A stretch of DNA of 64,000 nucleotides, taken from Agromyces allii (GTDB taxonomy: Bacteria > Actinomycetota > Actinomycetes > Actinomycetales > Microbacteriaceae). The stretch spans positions 124,001 to 188,000 of the forward strand of contig NZ_WBIN01000007.1 of NCBI RefSeq assembly GCF_009749385.1. The letters run 5' to 3'. The notes beneath the pieces are model-generated. The model was not told the DNA's origin, did no database searches, and saw nothing but the letters and a program-made list of their open reading frames with translations. This document shows, piece after piece, positions 27,318 to 36,926 of this stretch; positions within the stretch are counted from its first letter, which is position 1; each line of letters begins with the position of its first letter. The position numbers and the translations under genes are program-made.

Positions 27318-27947
27318 TCAGGCGGCGGCGAACCCCTGCGGCGGCCCACGGTGCCGCATCACGGAGAGGTGGAGCAGGCCCGCGAGCATGCGCGGGGCCT
27401 CGAACCGGGCGGCGGGCGCCACGGTCGCCTTCGGCGCGAGCACGACGAGAGCCGGCATCGACGGGAGCACGGATGCCGCGAGCAGGCCGCCCGCGCGGAG
27501 CGCCGCCCGGAGTGCCGCGTCGCCGTGGCGGATCGCCAGCACCGTGACGACGACGGCGGCCACGTGGGTCGCGAGCATCGAGAGGTCGTACGAGAACGGG
27601 GCGGCGGAGGTCACGGCCGCGGGCAGCGCGAAGGCTGCGTGGTGATGGGCGCCGGCCGCGTTCGCGACGCTCGAGCCGACGGCTGCGGCACCGCCGCTCG
27701 CGCCATGCACCGAGTACAGCGCGTGCAACGCGAACTGCGCGATCGAGACGGCGACGACCGTGCGAACGGCCGAGAGCTTCGCTCCGACCACCGCGATGCA
27801 GAGCAGCGCCGAGAAGGCGAACGACAACCCGATCGCGAGGCCGCCCGGGGCGCTGCCGCCGCCGACCGTGTGCGAGACGGCAGCCACGAACGTCGCGAAG
27901 GCGGCGATCACGCCGCCGCGTGCGACGCGGGCCCACCTCGAGGTCAT
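27318..27947 (-). CDS. Hypothetical membrane protein of the copper cluster
   Basis: The 209-aa protein has about five hydrophobic helices, with His residues inside or next to them (FVAAVSHTVGG; FALHALYSVHGAS; GAHHHAAFALP; MLATHVAAVV). The His content and place upstream of the YcnI/CopC genes suggest a metal-related role, but I do not recognise the family. The ATG at 27947 is chosen because TAGGCT lies 7 nt before it; the longer ORF to 28040 begins in the neighbouring terminator. The 159-bp gap to the YcnI gene shows no clear signal. Confidence 0.65.
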   Translation of the reverse strand: MTSRWARVARGGVIAAFATFVAAVSHTVGGGSAPGGLAIGLSFAFSALLCIAVVGAKLSAVRTVVAVSIAQFALHALYSVHGASGGAAAVGSSVANAAGAHHHAAFALPAAVTSAAPFSYDLSMLATHVAAVVVTVLAIRHGDAALRAALRAGGLLAASVLPSMPALVVLAPKATVAPAARFEAPRMLAGLLHLSVMRHRGPPQGFAAA

Positions 27948-27954
27948 GCGCACC

Positions 27955-27960
27955 AGCCTA
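27955..27960 (-). promoter_or_regulatory. Leaderless promoter of the 209-aa membrane protein
   Basis: TAGGCT on the minus strand ends 7 nt before the ATG at 27947. Confidence 0.5.
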
Positions 27961-27999
27961 GACGAGGCGGACCGGCCGAGCGGGCGCCGGGTACGCCGA

Positions 28000-28028
28000 A
28001 GGGCGGCGGGCACGAGGCCCGCCGCCCT
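28000..28028 (-). terminator. Terminator of the secreted nuclease gene
   Basis: AGGGCGGCGGGC and GCCCGCCGCCCT form a 12-bp stem around ACGAG, 9 nt past the stop at 28037 on the minus strand. Confidence 0.8.
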
Positions 28029-28036
28029 CCGTCGGA

Positions 28037-31000
28037 TCACCAGGCCAGGACGGGAACCTGGAACATGCGCGAGTCCGTGTAGGGCTCGGTGCCGTCGAAC
28101 GTGGCCCGCAGCAGGTGCACGCCACGCGACAGCTTCGGCACGGTCACGCTGACGCGGCCGTTCTGGGCTGCCGTGAGCTCGACCGTGGCGACGAGCTTCG
28201 ATCCGTCGAACACCGAGACGGTGCCCACCGGCTTCGACCCGTCGGTCGCGAAGACCTGCGCCTTGTACGTCACCGAGCTCCCGGCACGCACGAGGAGCGA
28301 GGTGGGTGCACCGAGCGTGATCGTCGCGATCGGAGCCTGCGGCTCGGGCGCTTCGACCGTGATCGGAACGCTCACGCTCGTCTTCGTCGAGGCGACGGCG
28401 ATCTCGAGCGAGGTCGCGCCGTCGATGCCCTCGGGCACGGTGACGGTGAGCGAGGCACGGCCGCCCTCGTCGGTCGTCGCGACGACCGTGCGGTCGACCG
28501 GCGCGGTGCCGACGGCGATGCCGCCGATCGAGACGGTGACCTCGCCCGCGGCGACCTCGGTGGTGCTGAAGTCGAGCGAGCTGAGCGCGAGGTTCAGCGT
28601 CTCGCCGGGCACGTACGCGGTGCCGTTGGCGGGAGCCGGCAGCACGAGGCCCACGGACCGCTGCGCCAGGTCGGGCGTCGCGGTCTTGTTCGCGGTGAAC
28701 CAGTCCACCATCGCCTGCAGGTCGACCTTGCCGGTGTCGGCGCGGCCGGTTCCCTTGCCGAGGGTGAAGAAGTTGTCACCGCCCGCTGCGAGGAACGAGT
28801 TGGCCACGACCTTGTAGTTCGCCGCGGGGTCGAGTTCGACACCGTTGAGCGAGACGTGGGTCACGCGGGATCCGACCGCAGCGGTCGGGTCGTAGACGAC
28901 CTCGAGGCCGGTGCTGACGCCGAGCTTCAGGAACGGACGCGACGCGGCAGCGAGCTGCCACTGCTCCTCGAGCACCTGCTTGACCTGGGCGCCCGTGAGC
29001 GTCTGGGTGAAGAGGGTGTTCGCGAACGGCTGCACGTTGGCGGCCTCACGGTAGGTGACGTTGCCGTCGGGGTCGGCGGCACCGGTGCTCTTGAACTTCA
29101 GGTCGGTACGCATGCCGCCCGGGTTCATGAACGCGATGTCGGCCGTGCCGTCCTGCTTGGCGGCCCAGAGCTGCACATCGGCGACGAAGTTGCCGATCGT
29201 CGACTCGGCGCCGCGCGCCTCGACCGTGATCGGGTTGCCGTTCGCGTCCTTGCCGGGCATCTGGCCTCGGTTGAAGTCGGCCGTGATGTCGCCGACCTTG
29301 ACTGCACCGAGCTCGTTCGCCTTCGCGGTGGCCGCGCCGACGATCGCCGCGACCTCGGGGTCGGCCGGGTAGAGCGCCTTGGCGGGCACCGGCGGGTTCG
29401 TCGTCGCGGTCGTCATGAGCGGCTTCAGCTCGTTCGAGATCGAGACGAGTTCCTTCGTCTTGCCGTCGACCTCGAGCTTCATGAGGCCGAACTGCTCGCC
29501 GTACTGGCCGGCCGAGACGACCGGGCGGCCGTCGACGACGTGGTTGTACGGGAGGTGCGTGTGCGCCGAGACGATCGCGTCGACCTCGGGGTCGACGCCG
29601 GCGACGATCTTGCCGAACACCGAGCCGTCGGTGACGGCCTCCTTCGCGGCCGTGGCCGCGCCCTCGTGCACGAGGAGGATCAGCACGTCGGCCTCGCCGT
29701 TGGCGGGGTCGCCGTCGGTGAGGTTGTCGGCCTGCGCGTTCACCGATGCGACGATCGGACGGACGTCGAGGTCGGCGATGCCGGCCGGGCTGACGAGCGA
29801 GGGCAGCTCCTCGGTGACGGCGCCGATGAAGCCGACGGTCACCCCTTCGAAGGTCTGCGTGTAGTACGGCGCGAGCGCCGTCTCGTCGGTGCCCTTGAGG
29901 AAGACGTTCGAGCTGATGTACTCGAAGTCGGCCTCGCCCTGCACGCGGTCGCGCAGGTCGGCCCACCCCTGGTCGAACTCGTGGTTTCCGGCGGCGCTCA
30001 CGTCGAGTCCGGCCGCGTTGAGGGCGGCGATCGTCGGCGAGTCCTTCTGGATGAACGAGGTGAACGTCGAGGCGCCGATCAGGTCGCCCGCCGCGGCGAA
30101 GACCGTGTTCGGGTTCTCGGCACGGACGGCGTCCGCGGCTCCCGCGAGCACCGCGGCGCCCGCGGCGGGCGCGGACTGCTCGATGCGGCCGTGGAAGTCG
30201 TTGATCGTCATCACGCTGATGTCGACCACGTCGGTGAGCTTCGCGCTGTCGAGGCCGATGACCTGGGGGTCGTGGTCGCTCGAGCGGAACACCGAGTCGT
30301 CGGGCGAGCCGTTCTCGTACTGGCGGTCGCTCCACTCGGGCGAGTTGATCGCCCAGCGGCCGATGCCCGTGACGCCCTGCACGGCCGCGGCGTTGCCGAG
30401 CGCGTGGTCGAGCGAGCCGAGCTCGCCGTCGAACGTGTACGTGTACTGGTCGTCGGTGCGGTCGGGCAGCAGGTCGGAGTACCCGGCCTCGGTCAGCACC
30501 TGGATCGGGTCCTCCTCGGAGTACGAGTTGAAGTCGCCGAGCAGGAACACCTCGCCTGCTTCGGCGGCCAGCGAGTCGGCGAGCGTCAGGAGCGACGTCG
30601 CCTGCGCGACGCGGTCGGCGTTGAAGAAGCCCTGGCCGTCGGCCGGCTGCGTGCCGGTGCCGCTCTTCGACTTGAAGTGGTTCGCGACGACCGAGAAGTC
30701 GTTGCCGTTCGGAAGGGTGAAGACCTGGCCGATGGGCTCGCGGGCGTTGCCCCAGACGCTCTCGTCGACCACGGTCTGCGCGTCGCCCTTGGGGGTGACG
30801 GCGTCGGTGCGGTAGATGATCGCGCTCTGGATGTAGTCGGTCGTCGCCGCCGTGAGCACGGACGGCGTCGGGACGTACGCCCAGACGTCCGAGCCCTGGG
30901 CCTCGTTCAGCGCGGCCACGAGCGTGGCGGTCGCCTCGTCACGTGCCTCACCGAGCTTGAACGAGTTCTCGATCTCCTGGAGTGCGACGACCTCGGCGTT

Positions 31001-32611
31001 CAGGGCGATGATCGCCTTGACGATCTTCTTCTCCTGGAGGGCGAACTCCTCGGCCGTGGCGGCGCCGCGCGCGTTGGAGTTCTCGCTCGAGAGGGTCGTG
31101 AAGTAGTTCAGGACGTTGAAGACGCCGACCTGGAGGTCGCCGCCCACCGCGGGTGCCGTCTCGACACGCGGGTTGAGCGTCTCGAAGGTGGGCTTCACGG
31201 AGGCCGGGCTGGTGCTGTCGATCGGCGTCGTCGGCTGCAGGCGCCAGGCGTCGAATCCGTAGCTCAGCACGTACGGCGTCGAGGGCAGGATGACGCGGTC
31301 GCCGTTGCGGACGACCTGGTCCTTCGTCAGGTACGGCTGCTCGTTCGGGTGCGCTGCAGAGGTGACCGCGCTGTTCCAGCCGTCGTCGAGCACGAGCAGT
31401 CGGCCGCGGTTCGCAGCGGCGATCGCGTTCGCGTCGGCTCCGGCGTCGACCAGCTCGGTGCTCTTGACCGGCAGCTTGTCGCCGGCGGCGAGCCAGAGCG
31501 AGCCGTAGTTGTAGACCTCGTGCGTGCTCGAGAGCAGGTAGGTTCCGGTGGGCGCGACGAGCATGCTCTCGAGCGCCTCGCGGGCGCCTCCGACCGTGGA
31601 GTCGGGCAGCGGCTGCGCGTCGGGCACGCCGACGCCTGCGGTCAGGACCTTCGCGCTCGCGGCGTCGGCCGTGATCTGGGTGAGGCCGAAGTACTCGCTC
31701 ACGACGCCGGTGACCTGCACGAGGTCGCCGACCTGGCCGACTGCGGGCATGCGGAACACGAAGAGGCCGTCGGAGACTCCGGGGGTCGTGTCGGCGCCGG
31801 GCGTCTGGATCGTCACGCCGTTGTAGCCGCCCGTGCGGTAGTCGGCCGTGACGACGCCTTCGACGGTGACCGTCTTGCCCACGAGCGGGCTGGTGTCGGT
31901 CGAGCCCTGCACCTCGGCGATGGTCGAGACCTCGGGCTCGGGTTCGGGTTCGGGGTCGACGACCGAGCCAGAGTTCTGCGGGGTCGGCGTGGAGCCGAAC
32001 GCGAAGTCCGCGGCGTTGTTGTCGGTGTCGGCGCCGGCCGTGCGGGAGATGCTGCCGGGGACGGTGTTCGCGTTCGGGTGCGCGGCGGCTGCACCCTCGA
32101 AGTTCGAGGACGTGCCGTAGCCCACGTAGTCGACCACGTTCGCGGCGTTGATGATCGAGCCCGTGCCGGGATTGAGTGCGGTCGCGACGTTGGCGAGGAT
32201 CACCGAGCCGCCGGTGCCGCTCAGCGCGACCTCCTTGGACGCATCGGGAGTCGGCAGCGCCGCGCCGTTGGCGCCGTTGCTGTTCAGCCCGACGAGGTAG
32301 TACCCCTTGGCCGGGATGGACTTGCTCAGTTCGATGACGCCCGTCGAGGCGGTCGTGCTCGCGGCCGCTCGGTACTGCACCGACCACCCAGCGAGCGAGA
32401 CGGCGGAGTTCGTCGGGTTGTACAGCTCGACGAATTTGTTCGTGAACGGCTGGTTGGCACTGCCGCCGCGCGCGTAGACCTCGTTGATGACCACGCCTGA
32501 GCCGTCGGTCGCGGCGAACGCCGGTGGCGCCCCCAGCAATCCGACGAACAGTGCCGCTGCAGCCGTAGCTGCGACGGCGGACAGGCGTTGGGCCGTTCGA
32601 CCACCCTGCAT
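28037..32611 (-). CDS. ExeM/NucH family extracellular nuclease fused to 5'-nucleotidase
   Basis: The predicted secreted protein has 1,524 residues. Domains in order are a signal peptide (1-33, ending AFAA), a lamin-tail domain (about 37-180), and an OB-like segment (about 225-340). Next is an endonuclease/exonuclease/phosphatase domain (about 490-785) with VFNVLNYF, ALQEIENSF, LLGDFNSYSEEDP and SSDHDPQVI. A UshA-type metallophosphatase and 5'-nucleotidase domain (about 795-1310) has DISVMTINDFHGR, AAGNHEFDQG and MNPGGMRTDL, and Ig-like domains complete the C terminus. It should degrade extracellular DNA and dephosphorylate the nucleotides to salvage phosphate and nucleosides. I see no LPXTG. 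GGGGAG lies 7 nt before the ATG. Confidence 0.9.
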   Translation of the reverse strand: MQGGRTAQRLSAVAATAAAALFVGLLGAPPAFAATDGSGVVINEVYARGGSANQPFTNKFVELYNPTNSAVSLAGWSVQYRAAASTTASTGVIELSKSIPAKGYYLVGLNSNGANGAALPTPDASKEVALSGTGGSVILANVATALNPGTGSIINAANVVDYVGYGTSSNFEGAAAAHPNANTVPGSISRTAGADTDNNAADFAFGSTPTPQNSGSVVDPEPEPEPEVSTIAEVQGSTDTSPLVGKTVTVEGVVTADYRTGGYNGVTIQTPGADTTPGVSDGLFVFRMPAVGQVGDLVQVTGVVSEYFGLTQITADAASAKVLTAGVGVPDAQPLPDSTVGGAREALESMLVAPTGTYLLSSTHEVYNYGSLWLAAGDKLPVKSTELVDAGADANAIAAANRGRLLVLDDGWNSAVTSAAHPNEQPYLTKDQVVRNGDRVILPSTPYVLSYGFDAWRLQPTTPIDSTSPASVKPTFETLNPRVETAPAVGGDLQVGVFNVLNYFTTLSSENSNARGAATAEEFALQEKKIVKAIIALNAEVVALQEIENSFKLGEARDEATATLVAALNEAQGSDVWAYVPTPSVLTAATTDYIQSAIIYRTDAVTPKGDAQTVVDESVWGNAREPIGQVFTLPNGNDFSVVANHFKSKSGTGTQPADGQGFFNADRVAQATSLLTLADSLAAEAGEVFLLGDFNSYSEEDPIQVLTEAGYSDLLPDRTDDQYTYTFDGELGSLDHALGNAAAVQGVTGIGRWAINSPEWSDRQYENGSPDDSVFRSSDHDPQVIGLDSAKLTDVVDISVMTINDFHGRIEQSAPAAGAAVLAGAADAVRAENPNTVFAAAGDLIGASTFTSFIQKDSPTIAALNAAGLDVSAAGNHEFDQGWADLRDRVQGEADFEYISSNVFLKGTDETALAPYYTQTFEGVTVGFIGAVTEELPSLVSPAGIADLDVRPIVASVNAQADNLTDGDPANGEADVLILLVHEGAATAAKEAVTDGSVFGKIVAGVDPEVDAIVSAHTHLPYNHVVDGRPVVSAGQYGEQFGLMKLEVDGKTKELVSISNELKPLMTTATTNPPVPAKALYPADPEVAAIVGAATAKANELGAVKVGDITADFNRGQMPGKDANGNPITVEARGAESTIGNFVADVQLWAAKQDGTADIAFMNPGGMRTDLKFKSTGAADPDGNVTYREAANVQPFANTLFTQTLTGAQVKQVLEEQWQLAAASRPFLKLGVSTGLEVVYDPTAAVGSRVTHVSLNGVELDPAANYKVVANSFLAAGGDNFFTLGKGTGRADTGKVDLQAMVDWFTANKTATPDLAQRSVGLVLPAPANGTAYVPGETLNLALSSLDFSTTEVAAGEVTVSIGGIAVGTAPVDRTVVATTDEGGRASLTVTVPEGIDGATSLEIAVASTKTSVSVPITVEAPEPQAPIATITLGAPTSLLVRAGSSVTYKAQVFATDGSKPVGTVSVFDGSKLVATVELTAAQNGRVSVTVPKLSRGVHLLRATFDGTEPYTDSRMFQVPVLAW

Positions 32612-32659
32612 GACGCTCCCCTGAGTCGTATCGCACCGTCTGGACGCGGCGCGCCGGTG

Positions 32660-32696
32660 TGCCCCGAACTGGGGCATCGTTACCCCCTTCCGGGGG
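32660..32696 (-). promoter_or_regulatory. Hairpins upstream of the nuclease gene
   Basis: TGCCCC/GGGGCA (32660-32676) and CCCCC-TTCC-GGGGG (32683-32696) are two small adjacent hairpins in the likely leader of the nuclease gene. The remaining gap to 32939 holds no supported gene; a 64-codon ORF at 32707-32901 has poor coding bias. Confidence 0.3.
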
Positions 32697-32925
32697 CATT
32701 CGGGCGTCAGCCTATGAGCGCGCTGTGCCGATGCCAAGGGGTTGCCGCGAATCGGCGACCCGATTTCACGAGTCGTTTACGAATCCCCGCGCACGCGAGC
32801 GAACCCGTCGAAAATCGGTGCTCAGATGAGCAGATTCGGGGCTGGGTCTTGTGCGGCGAGCGTGGGTTGTGGGTGGGTTCCGATGGGTCGGTGTGCGGCA
32901 TCCGTCGTCGCGATCGCTCGCTCGC

Positions 32926-32931
32926 TACGAT
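32926..32931 (+). promoter_or_regulatory. -10 box of the second EamA gene
   Basis: TACGAT lies 8 nt before the ATG at 32940, which predicts a leaderless or nearly leaderless mRNA. Confidence 0.45.
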
Positions 32932-32939
32932 GAGGCCTC

Positions 32940-33842
32940 ATGCTGACCGCCGTGTTCTCGCTCACGGGCGCGCTCGTGTTCGGTGCTGCTGACTTCCTGG
33001 GCGGACTCGCGGCGAAGCGCATCAGCGCGCTGCTCGCGACGGCGATCGCGGCGCTCTCGGGCGTCGTGCTGCTGTTCCTCGCGCTGCCCCTGATCGGCGG
33101 CGAGTGGAGCGCGCACGATGTGCTCTGGGGCGCGATCTCGGGCGTCGTCGGATGCATCGGCATCGCGCTGCTCTATGCCTGCCTCGCGATCGGCCCGATG
33201 AGCATCCTCTCGCCGACGACGGCCGTGGTCTCGGCGGTCGTGCCCGTGATCTACGGCCTCGTGGTCGGCGGCGAGCGCTTCGACGCGATCGGCTACTGGG
33301 GCCTCGGCCTCGCGCTGGTCGCCGTGGTGCTCGTGGGATTCGTGCCAGAGCGCGGCGCCGTGCGTCCGTCGCTCCGCGGCATCCTCATGGCGATCGGCTC
33401 GGGTGCGGCCATCGGCGGGTTCTACATCGCGATCGACCAGACCTCGCACGAGAGCGGCATCGTGCCGCTCATCCTGAACCGCGGGGTCAATGCGGCCCTC
33501 ATGTTCGCGGCGGTCGGGGTCGTCGCCGTCGTCGCGGCCGTGCGGGCGCGCAAGACGGCCGTCGAAGCCTCGGCCCAGCGGATGCCGCGGGCGGCCCGCC
33601 CGGCTCCGGCCGCGGGCATCCGGCTTGCCGTGGCCTGCGGCCTGGTCGACGCGACCGCGAACGCGCTGCTGCTCTTCGGCATCCGCGCAGGCGACCTCTC
33701 GATCGCCGCCGTGCTCGGCGCGATGTACCCGGCGGGCACGATCCTGCTCGCGGCGCTCGTGCTGCGCGAGCGCATCGCGCCCGTGCAGTGGGCCGGCCTC
33801 GTGCTCGCCCTCGCCGCCGCGGCGATGCTCGCGGTGGCCTGA
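32940..33842 (+). CDS. EamA (DMT) family transporter
   Basis: The 300-aa inner-membrane protein has ten predicted TM helices in two EamA repeats. GALVFGAADFLGGLAAKR opens the first and RGILMAIGSGAAIGGFYIAIDQTS the second. YPAGTILLAALVLRERIAPVQWAGLVLAL is the usual penultimate helix pair with the conserved Glu-Arg. A cytoplasmic Arg/Ala-rich linker lies near residues 203-222. It stands alone; the exported metabolite is unknown. Confidence 0.88.
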   Translation: MLTAVFSLTGALVFGAADFLGGLAAKRISALLATAIAALSGVVLLFLALPLIGGEWSAHDVLWGAISGVVGCIGIALLYACLAIGPMSILSPTTAVVSAVVPVIYGLVVGGERFDAIGYWGLGLALVAVVLVGFVPERGAVRPSLRGILMAIGSGAAIGGFYIAIDQTSHESGIVPLILNRGVNAALMFAAVGVVAVVAAVRARKTAVEASAQRMPRAARPAPAAGIRLAVACGLVDATANALLLFGIRAGDLSIAAVLGAMYPAGTILLAALVLRERIAPVQWAGLVLALAAAAMLAVA

Positions 33843-33870
33843 CCGGAGCGCCCGCACCCGGCCCGCCCTG

Positions 33871-33956
33871 CCCGGCACCGTTCCGCCCGGCCCCGGCACC
33901 GCACCGCCCTGCGCCGCCCCCCGGCCCCGGCACCGCACCGCCCGACACCGCACCGG
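33871..33956. repeat. GC-rich imperfect tandem repeat
   Basis: GGCCCCGGCACCGCACCGCC appears at 33889 and 33923 (34-bp period), with partial copies on both sides. It lies in the 317-bp gap after the EamA gene, which otherwise contains only the terminator that follows. Confidence 0.7.
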
Positions 33957-34025
33957 GACCCGCGAGACATGTGGCGTTTTCGCCTCCCGGTGTTCCGACG
34001 GTCCGATACGTTCTCGAACGGGGCA

Positions 34026-34061
34026 TGCCAGTTCCGCCTCAACGATGAGGCGGAACCGGCA
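34026..34061. terminator. Hairpin terminator between convergent genes
   Basis: GTTCCGCCTCA pairs with TGAGGCGGAAC around ACGA, extended by TGCC/GGCA past one mismatch and followed by TTTC. It serves the EamA gene and possibly the convergent helicase. Confidence 0.7.
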
Positions 34062-34159
34062 TTTCAACGTCGGCGGGGCCCGACCACCCGCACGTGCAGC
34101 GTGCAGGTGGCGCGACGTGGACGAGTCGGGAGGTGCCGGTTCGGCGGTGGCGAAGGCGC

Positions 34160-36700
34160 CTACAGGCGCACGACCTCCGTCACGCGCAGCACGGCCGTGC
34201 CCTCCTCGGCCGACGCCTCGAGGTCGACCTCCGCGCGGATGCGCCAGTCGTGGTCGCCGGCCGGGTCGTCGAGGATCTGCTCTGCGCGCCAGAGGCCGGT
34301 CGCGGCATCCGTCTCGTCGATGACCACGAGCTGCGGCGAGCGCGCGGCGGCGCCCGTGCCGAGGTCGTCGTGCTCGGCGTAGTAGCGGTCGAGTGCATCG
34401 GGCCAGCCGACGTCGGGGTCGAGGGCGGCGAGCTCGTCGTCGCGTTCGAGGGCGGCGAGCTGCACGCGGCGGAACAGCTCGTTGCGCACGAGCACCGTGA
34501 ACGCGCGGCGGTTGGTGACGACGCTCGGCGGGGCGGGCGGCACGACGGCCGTCTCGTCTTCGGGCAGGTGCGCGCTGGGGTCGACGAGCTCGTTCCACTC
34601 GTCGACGAGGCTCGAGTCGACCTGGCGCACGACCTCGCCGAGCCACTCGATGAGGTCGAGGAGCTCCTCGGTCTTCGCGTCGTTGGGCACGGTCTGGCGC
34701 ACGGCGCGGAACGCGTCGGACAGGTAGCGCAGCACGAGGCCCTCGCTGCGGGCGAGCTGGTAGGCCGAGACGTACTCGCCGAACGACATGCTGCGCTCGA
34801 ACATGTCGCGCACGACCGACTTGGGCGACAGCTCGAAGTCGCGCACCCAGGGCTGGCTCGACGCGAACGTCTCGAACGCCTGCGCGAGCAGCTCGTCGAG
34901 AGGCTTCGGCCAGGTGACCTCCTCGAGCAGCTCCATGCGCTGGTCGTACTCGATGCCCTCCTGCTTCATGGCGGCGACGGCCTCGCCGCGCGCCTTGAAC
35001 TGCTGCTGCGAGAGGATCGGGCGCGGGTCGTCGAGGGTCGACTCGATGATGCTCACGACGTCGAGCGCGTAGTGGCCCGTGCCGATGCCGGTTCCGGGGG
35101 CCGCCTCGGGGTCGAGCAGGTCGATCGCGGCGAGCGCGAACGGCGAGAGCGGCTGGTTCAGGGCGAAGTTGGGCTGCAGGTCGACCGTGAGGGCGACCTT
35201 CACGCCGAGACCGCCGCCCGCGGCATCCGGAGTCAGCTCGACGACGCCCGCATCGGCGAGCGTGCGCAGGATCTCGAGTGCGCGGCGGGCGAGCTCGAAG
35301 CGGCGGGTGCGCGATTCGTGGTTGTCGAACACGAGCGAGCGGATGCCGCCGACGACGTCTCCACCACGGCCGATCACGTTGATGAGCATCGCCGCGGTGA
35401 GCTTCAGCTGCGGCGTGAGCGGTTCGGGCTCGGCGGCGACGAGCCGGTCGTAGGACGCCTCGCCCCACGTGATCTGACCGGCGGGCGCCTTCTTTCGCAC
35501 GATGCGCTTGAGCTTCTTCGCGTCGTCGCCGGCCTTGCGCACGGCGACCTCGTTCTCGATCTCGTGCTCGGGCGCGAGCACGACGACGGTTCCGGCGGTG
35601 TCGTAGCCGGCGCGGCCCGCGCGGCCGGCGATCTGGTGGAACTCGCGCGCGCTGAGCTGGCGCATCTTCTGCCCGTCGAACTTCGTGAGCGCGGTGATCA
35701 GCACCGAGCGGATGGGCACGTTGATGCCGACGCCGAGCGTGTCGGTGCCGCAGATCACGCGCAGCAGGCCGCGCTGGGCGAGCGTCTCGACGAGGCGCCG
35801 GTAGCGGGGCAGCATGCCCGCGTGGTGCACGCCGATGCCCGCACGCACGAGTCGCGAGAGGGTCTTGCCGAACGCGGTCGTGAAGCGGAACCCGCCGATG
35901 GCCTCGGCGATCTCGTCGCGCTGCTCGCGGGTGACGACGCGGATCGACGAGAGCGCCTGCGCGCGCTCCATGGCGGCGGCCTGAGAGAAGTGCACGATGT
36001 AGACCGGCGCCTGCCGGGTGCCGAGCAGTTCCTCGACGGTCTCCTGCACGGGCGTCTTCGCGTACGAGTAGTGCAGCGGCACGGGGCGTTCGACGCCCGT
36101 GACGCGGGCCGTCGTGCGGCCGGTGCGCCGCTCGAGGTCCTCGGCGATCGACGTGACGTCGCCGAGCGTCGCCGACATGAGGATGAACTGCGCGCGCGGC
36201 AGCAGGAGCAGGGGCACCTGCCACGCCCAGCCGCGGTCGGGGTCGCCGTAGTAGTGGAACTCGTCCATGACGACCTGGTCGACGTCGGCGTCGGCGCCGT
36301 GCCGCAGCGCGAGGTTCGCGAGGATCTCGGCCGTGCAGCAGATGATCGGCGCGTCGGGGTTGACCGAGCTGTCGCCCGTGACCATGCCGACGTTCGCGGC
36401 CCCGAAGATGTCGGCGAGCTGGAAGAACTTCTCGCTCACGAGCGCCTTGATGGGCGCCGTGTAATAGGTGCGGCCACCGGAGGCGACGGATGCAGCATGG
36501 GCGGCGACCGCGACGAGGGACTTGCCCGTACCGGTCGGCGTCGACAGGATCACGTTGGCGCCCGACACGATCTCGATGACCGCCTCGTCCTGTGCGGGAT
36601 AGAGCTCCAGCCCCCGATCGGAGGCCCAGTCGACGAACGCGACGTACATGGCGTCGGCGTCGTAGGGTCGCGGCGCTCGCTCGAGCAGTGACTGGGTCAT
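34160..36700 (-). CDS. Ski2-like DEAD/DEAH-box helicase (DUF3516 type)
   Basis: The 846-aa superfamily 2 helicase is of the kind annotated in Actinobacteria with a C-terminal DUF3516. Walker A is STPTGTGKS, with Lys60. Motif II is DEFHYYGD (about 145-152), motif III MSATLGD, and motif VI HQIAGRAGRAGYD. A long helical C-terminal half (about 430-846) includes FTVLVRNELFRRVQLAAL. It probably acts on RNA by analogy with Ski2/Mtr4 proteins; this is not shown. The start at 36700 has CAGACT 6 nt upstream; upstream in-frame codons enter the neighbouring terminator. Confidence 0.9.
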   Translation of the reverse strand: MTQSLLERAPRPYDADAMYVAFVDWASDRGLELYPAQDEAVIEIVSGANVILSTPTGTGKSLVAVAAHAASVASGGRTYYTAPIKALVSEKFFQLADIFGAANVGMVTGDSSVNPDAPIICCTAEILANLALRHGADADVDQVVMDEFHYYGDPDRGWAWQVPLLLLPRAQFILMSATLGDVTSIAEDLERRTGRTTARVTGVERPVPLHYSYAKTPVQETVEELLGTRQAPVYIVHFSQAAAMERAQALSSIRVVTREQRDEIAEAIGGFRFTTAFGKTLSRLVRAGIGVHHAGMLPRYRRLVETLAQRGLLRVICGTDTLGVGINVPIRSVLITALTKFDGQKMRQLSAREFHQIAGRAGRAGYDTAGTVVVLAPEHEIENEVAVRKAGDDAKKLKRIVRKKAPAGQITWGEASYDRLVAAEPEPLTPQLKLTAAMLINVIGRGGDVVGGIRSLVFDNHESRTRRFELARRALEILRTLADAGVVELTPDAAGGGLGVKVALTVDLQPNFALNQPLSPFALAAIDLLDPEAAPGTGIGTGHYALDVVSIIESTLDDPRPILSQQQFKARGEAVAAMKQEGIEYDQRMELLEEVTWPKPLDELLAQAFETFASSQPWVRDFELSPKSVVRDMFERSMSFGEYVSAYQLARSEGLVLRYLSDAFRAVRQTVPNDAKTEELLDLIEWLGEVVRQVDSSLVDEWNELVDPSAHLPEDETAVVPPAPPSVVTNRRAFTVLVRNELFRRVQLAALERDDELAALDPDVGWPDALDRYYAEHDDLGTGAAARSPQLVVIDETDAATGLWRAEQILDDPAGDHDWRIRAEVDLEASAEEGTAVLRVTEVVRL

Positions 36701-36784
36701 CCCCCGAGTCTGCCGTACAGCGGCTGGGCGCGAGCCCGCCGAGCTGCCGCCCGCCCCGTCAGCCGGGGTCTCGTGGCAAAGGGG

Positions 36785-36827
36785 GAGCCGGCCTGCTCCG
36801 CGATCGGGACGCGGAGCCGGCCGGCTC
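36785..36827 (-). terminator. Long hairpin between the TetR and helicase genes
   Basis: GAGCCGGCC plus CTCCGC pair with GCGGAG plus GGCCGGCTC across a 2/2 internal loop and a 9-nt apical loop. On the minus strand CCCCCTTT follows. It terminates the TetR gene that ends at 36927. Confidence 0.75.
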
Positions 36828-36926
36828 ACGATCGCACTGCGGTGACAGTTCCCCCTGCGGTCCGCCTGCGATCGGTACAAACCTAGAAGGGCGACGGATG
36901 CCGCGCCTCAGTGCTACCCCTGAGGT

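Noticed and set aside
28115..32500. A 1,461-codon open frame on the plus strand opposite the nuclease gene
   Set aside because: It is a high-GC antisense shadow: the minus strand encodes clear nuclease and nucleotidase domains, while this frame gives Arg/Val/Asp-rich sequence without any domain.
32707..32901. 64-codon minus-strand ORF upstream of the nuclease gene
   Set aside because: Poor third-position G/C, no RBS, and it lies in the promoter gap of two divergent genes.
33969..34382. 137-codon plus-strand ORF
   Set aside because: It begins in a terminator and runs antisense to the helicase C terminus.
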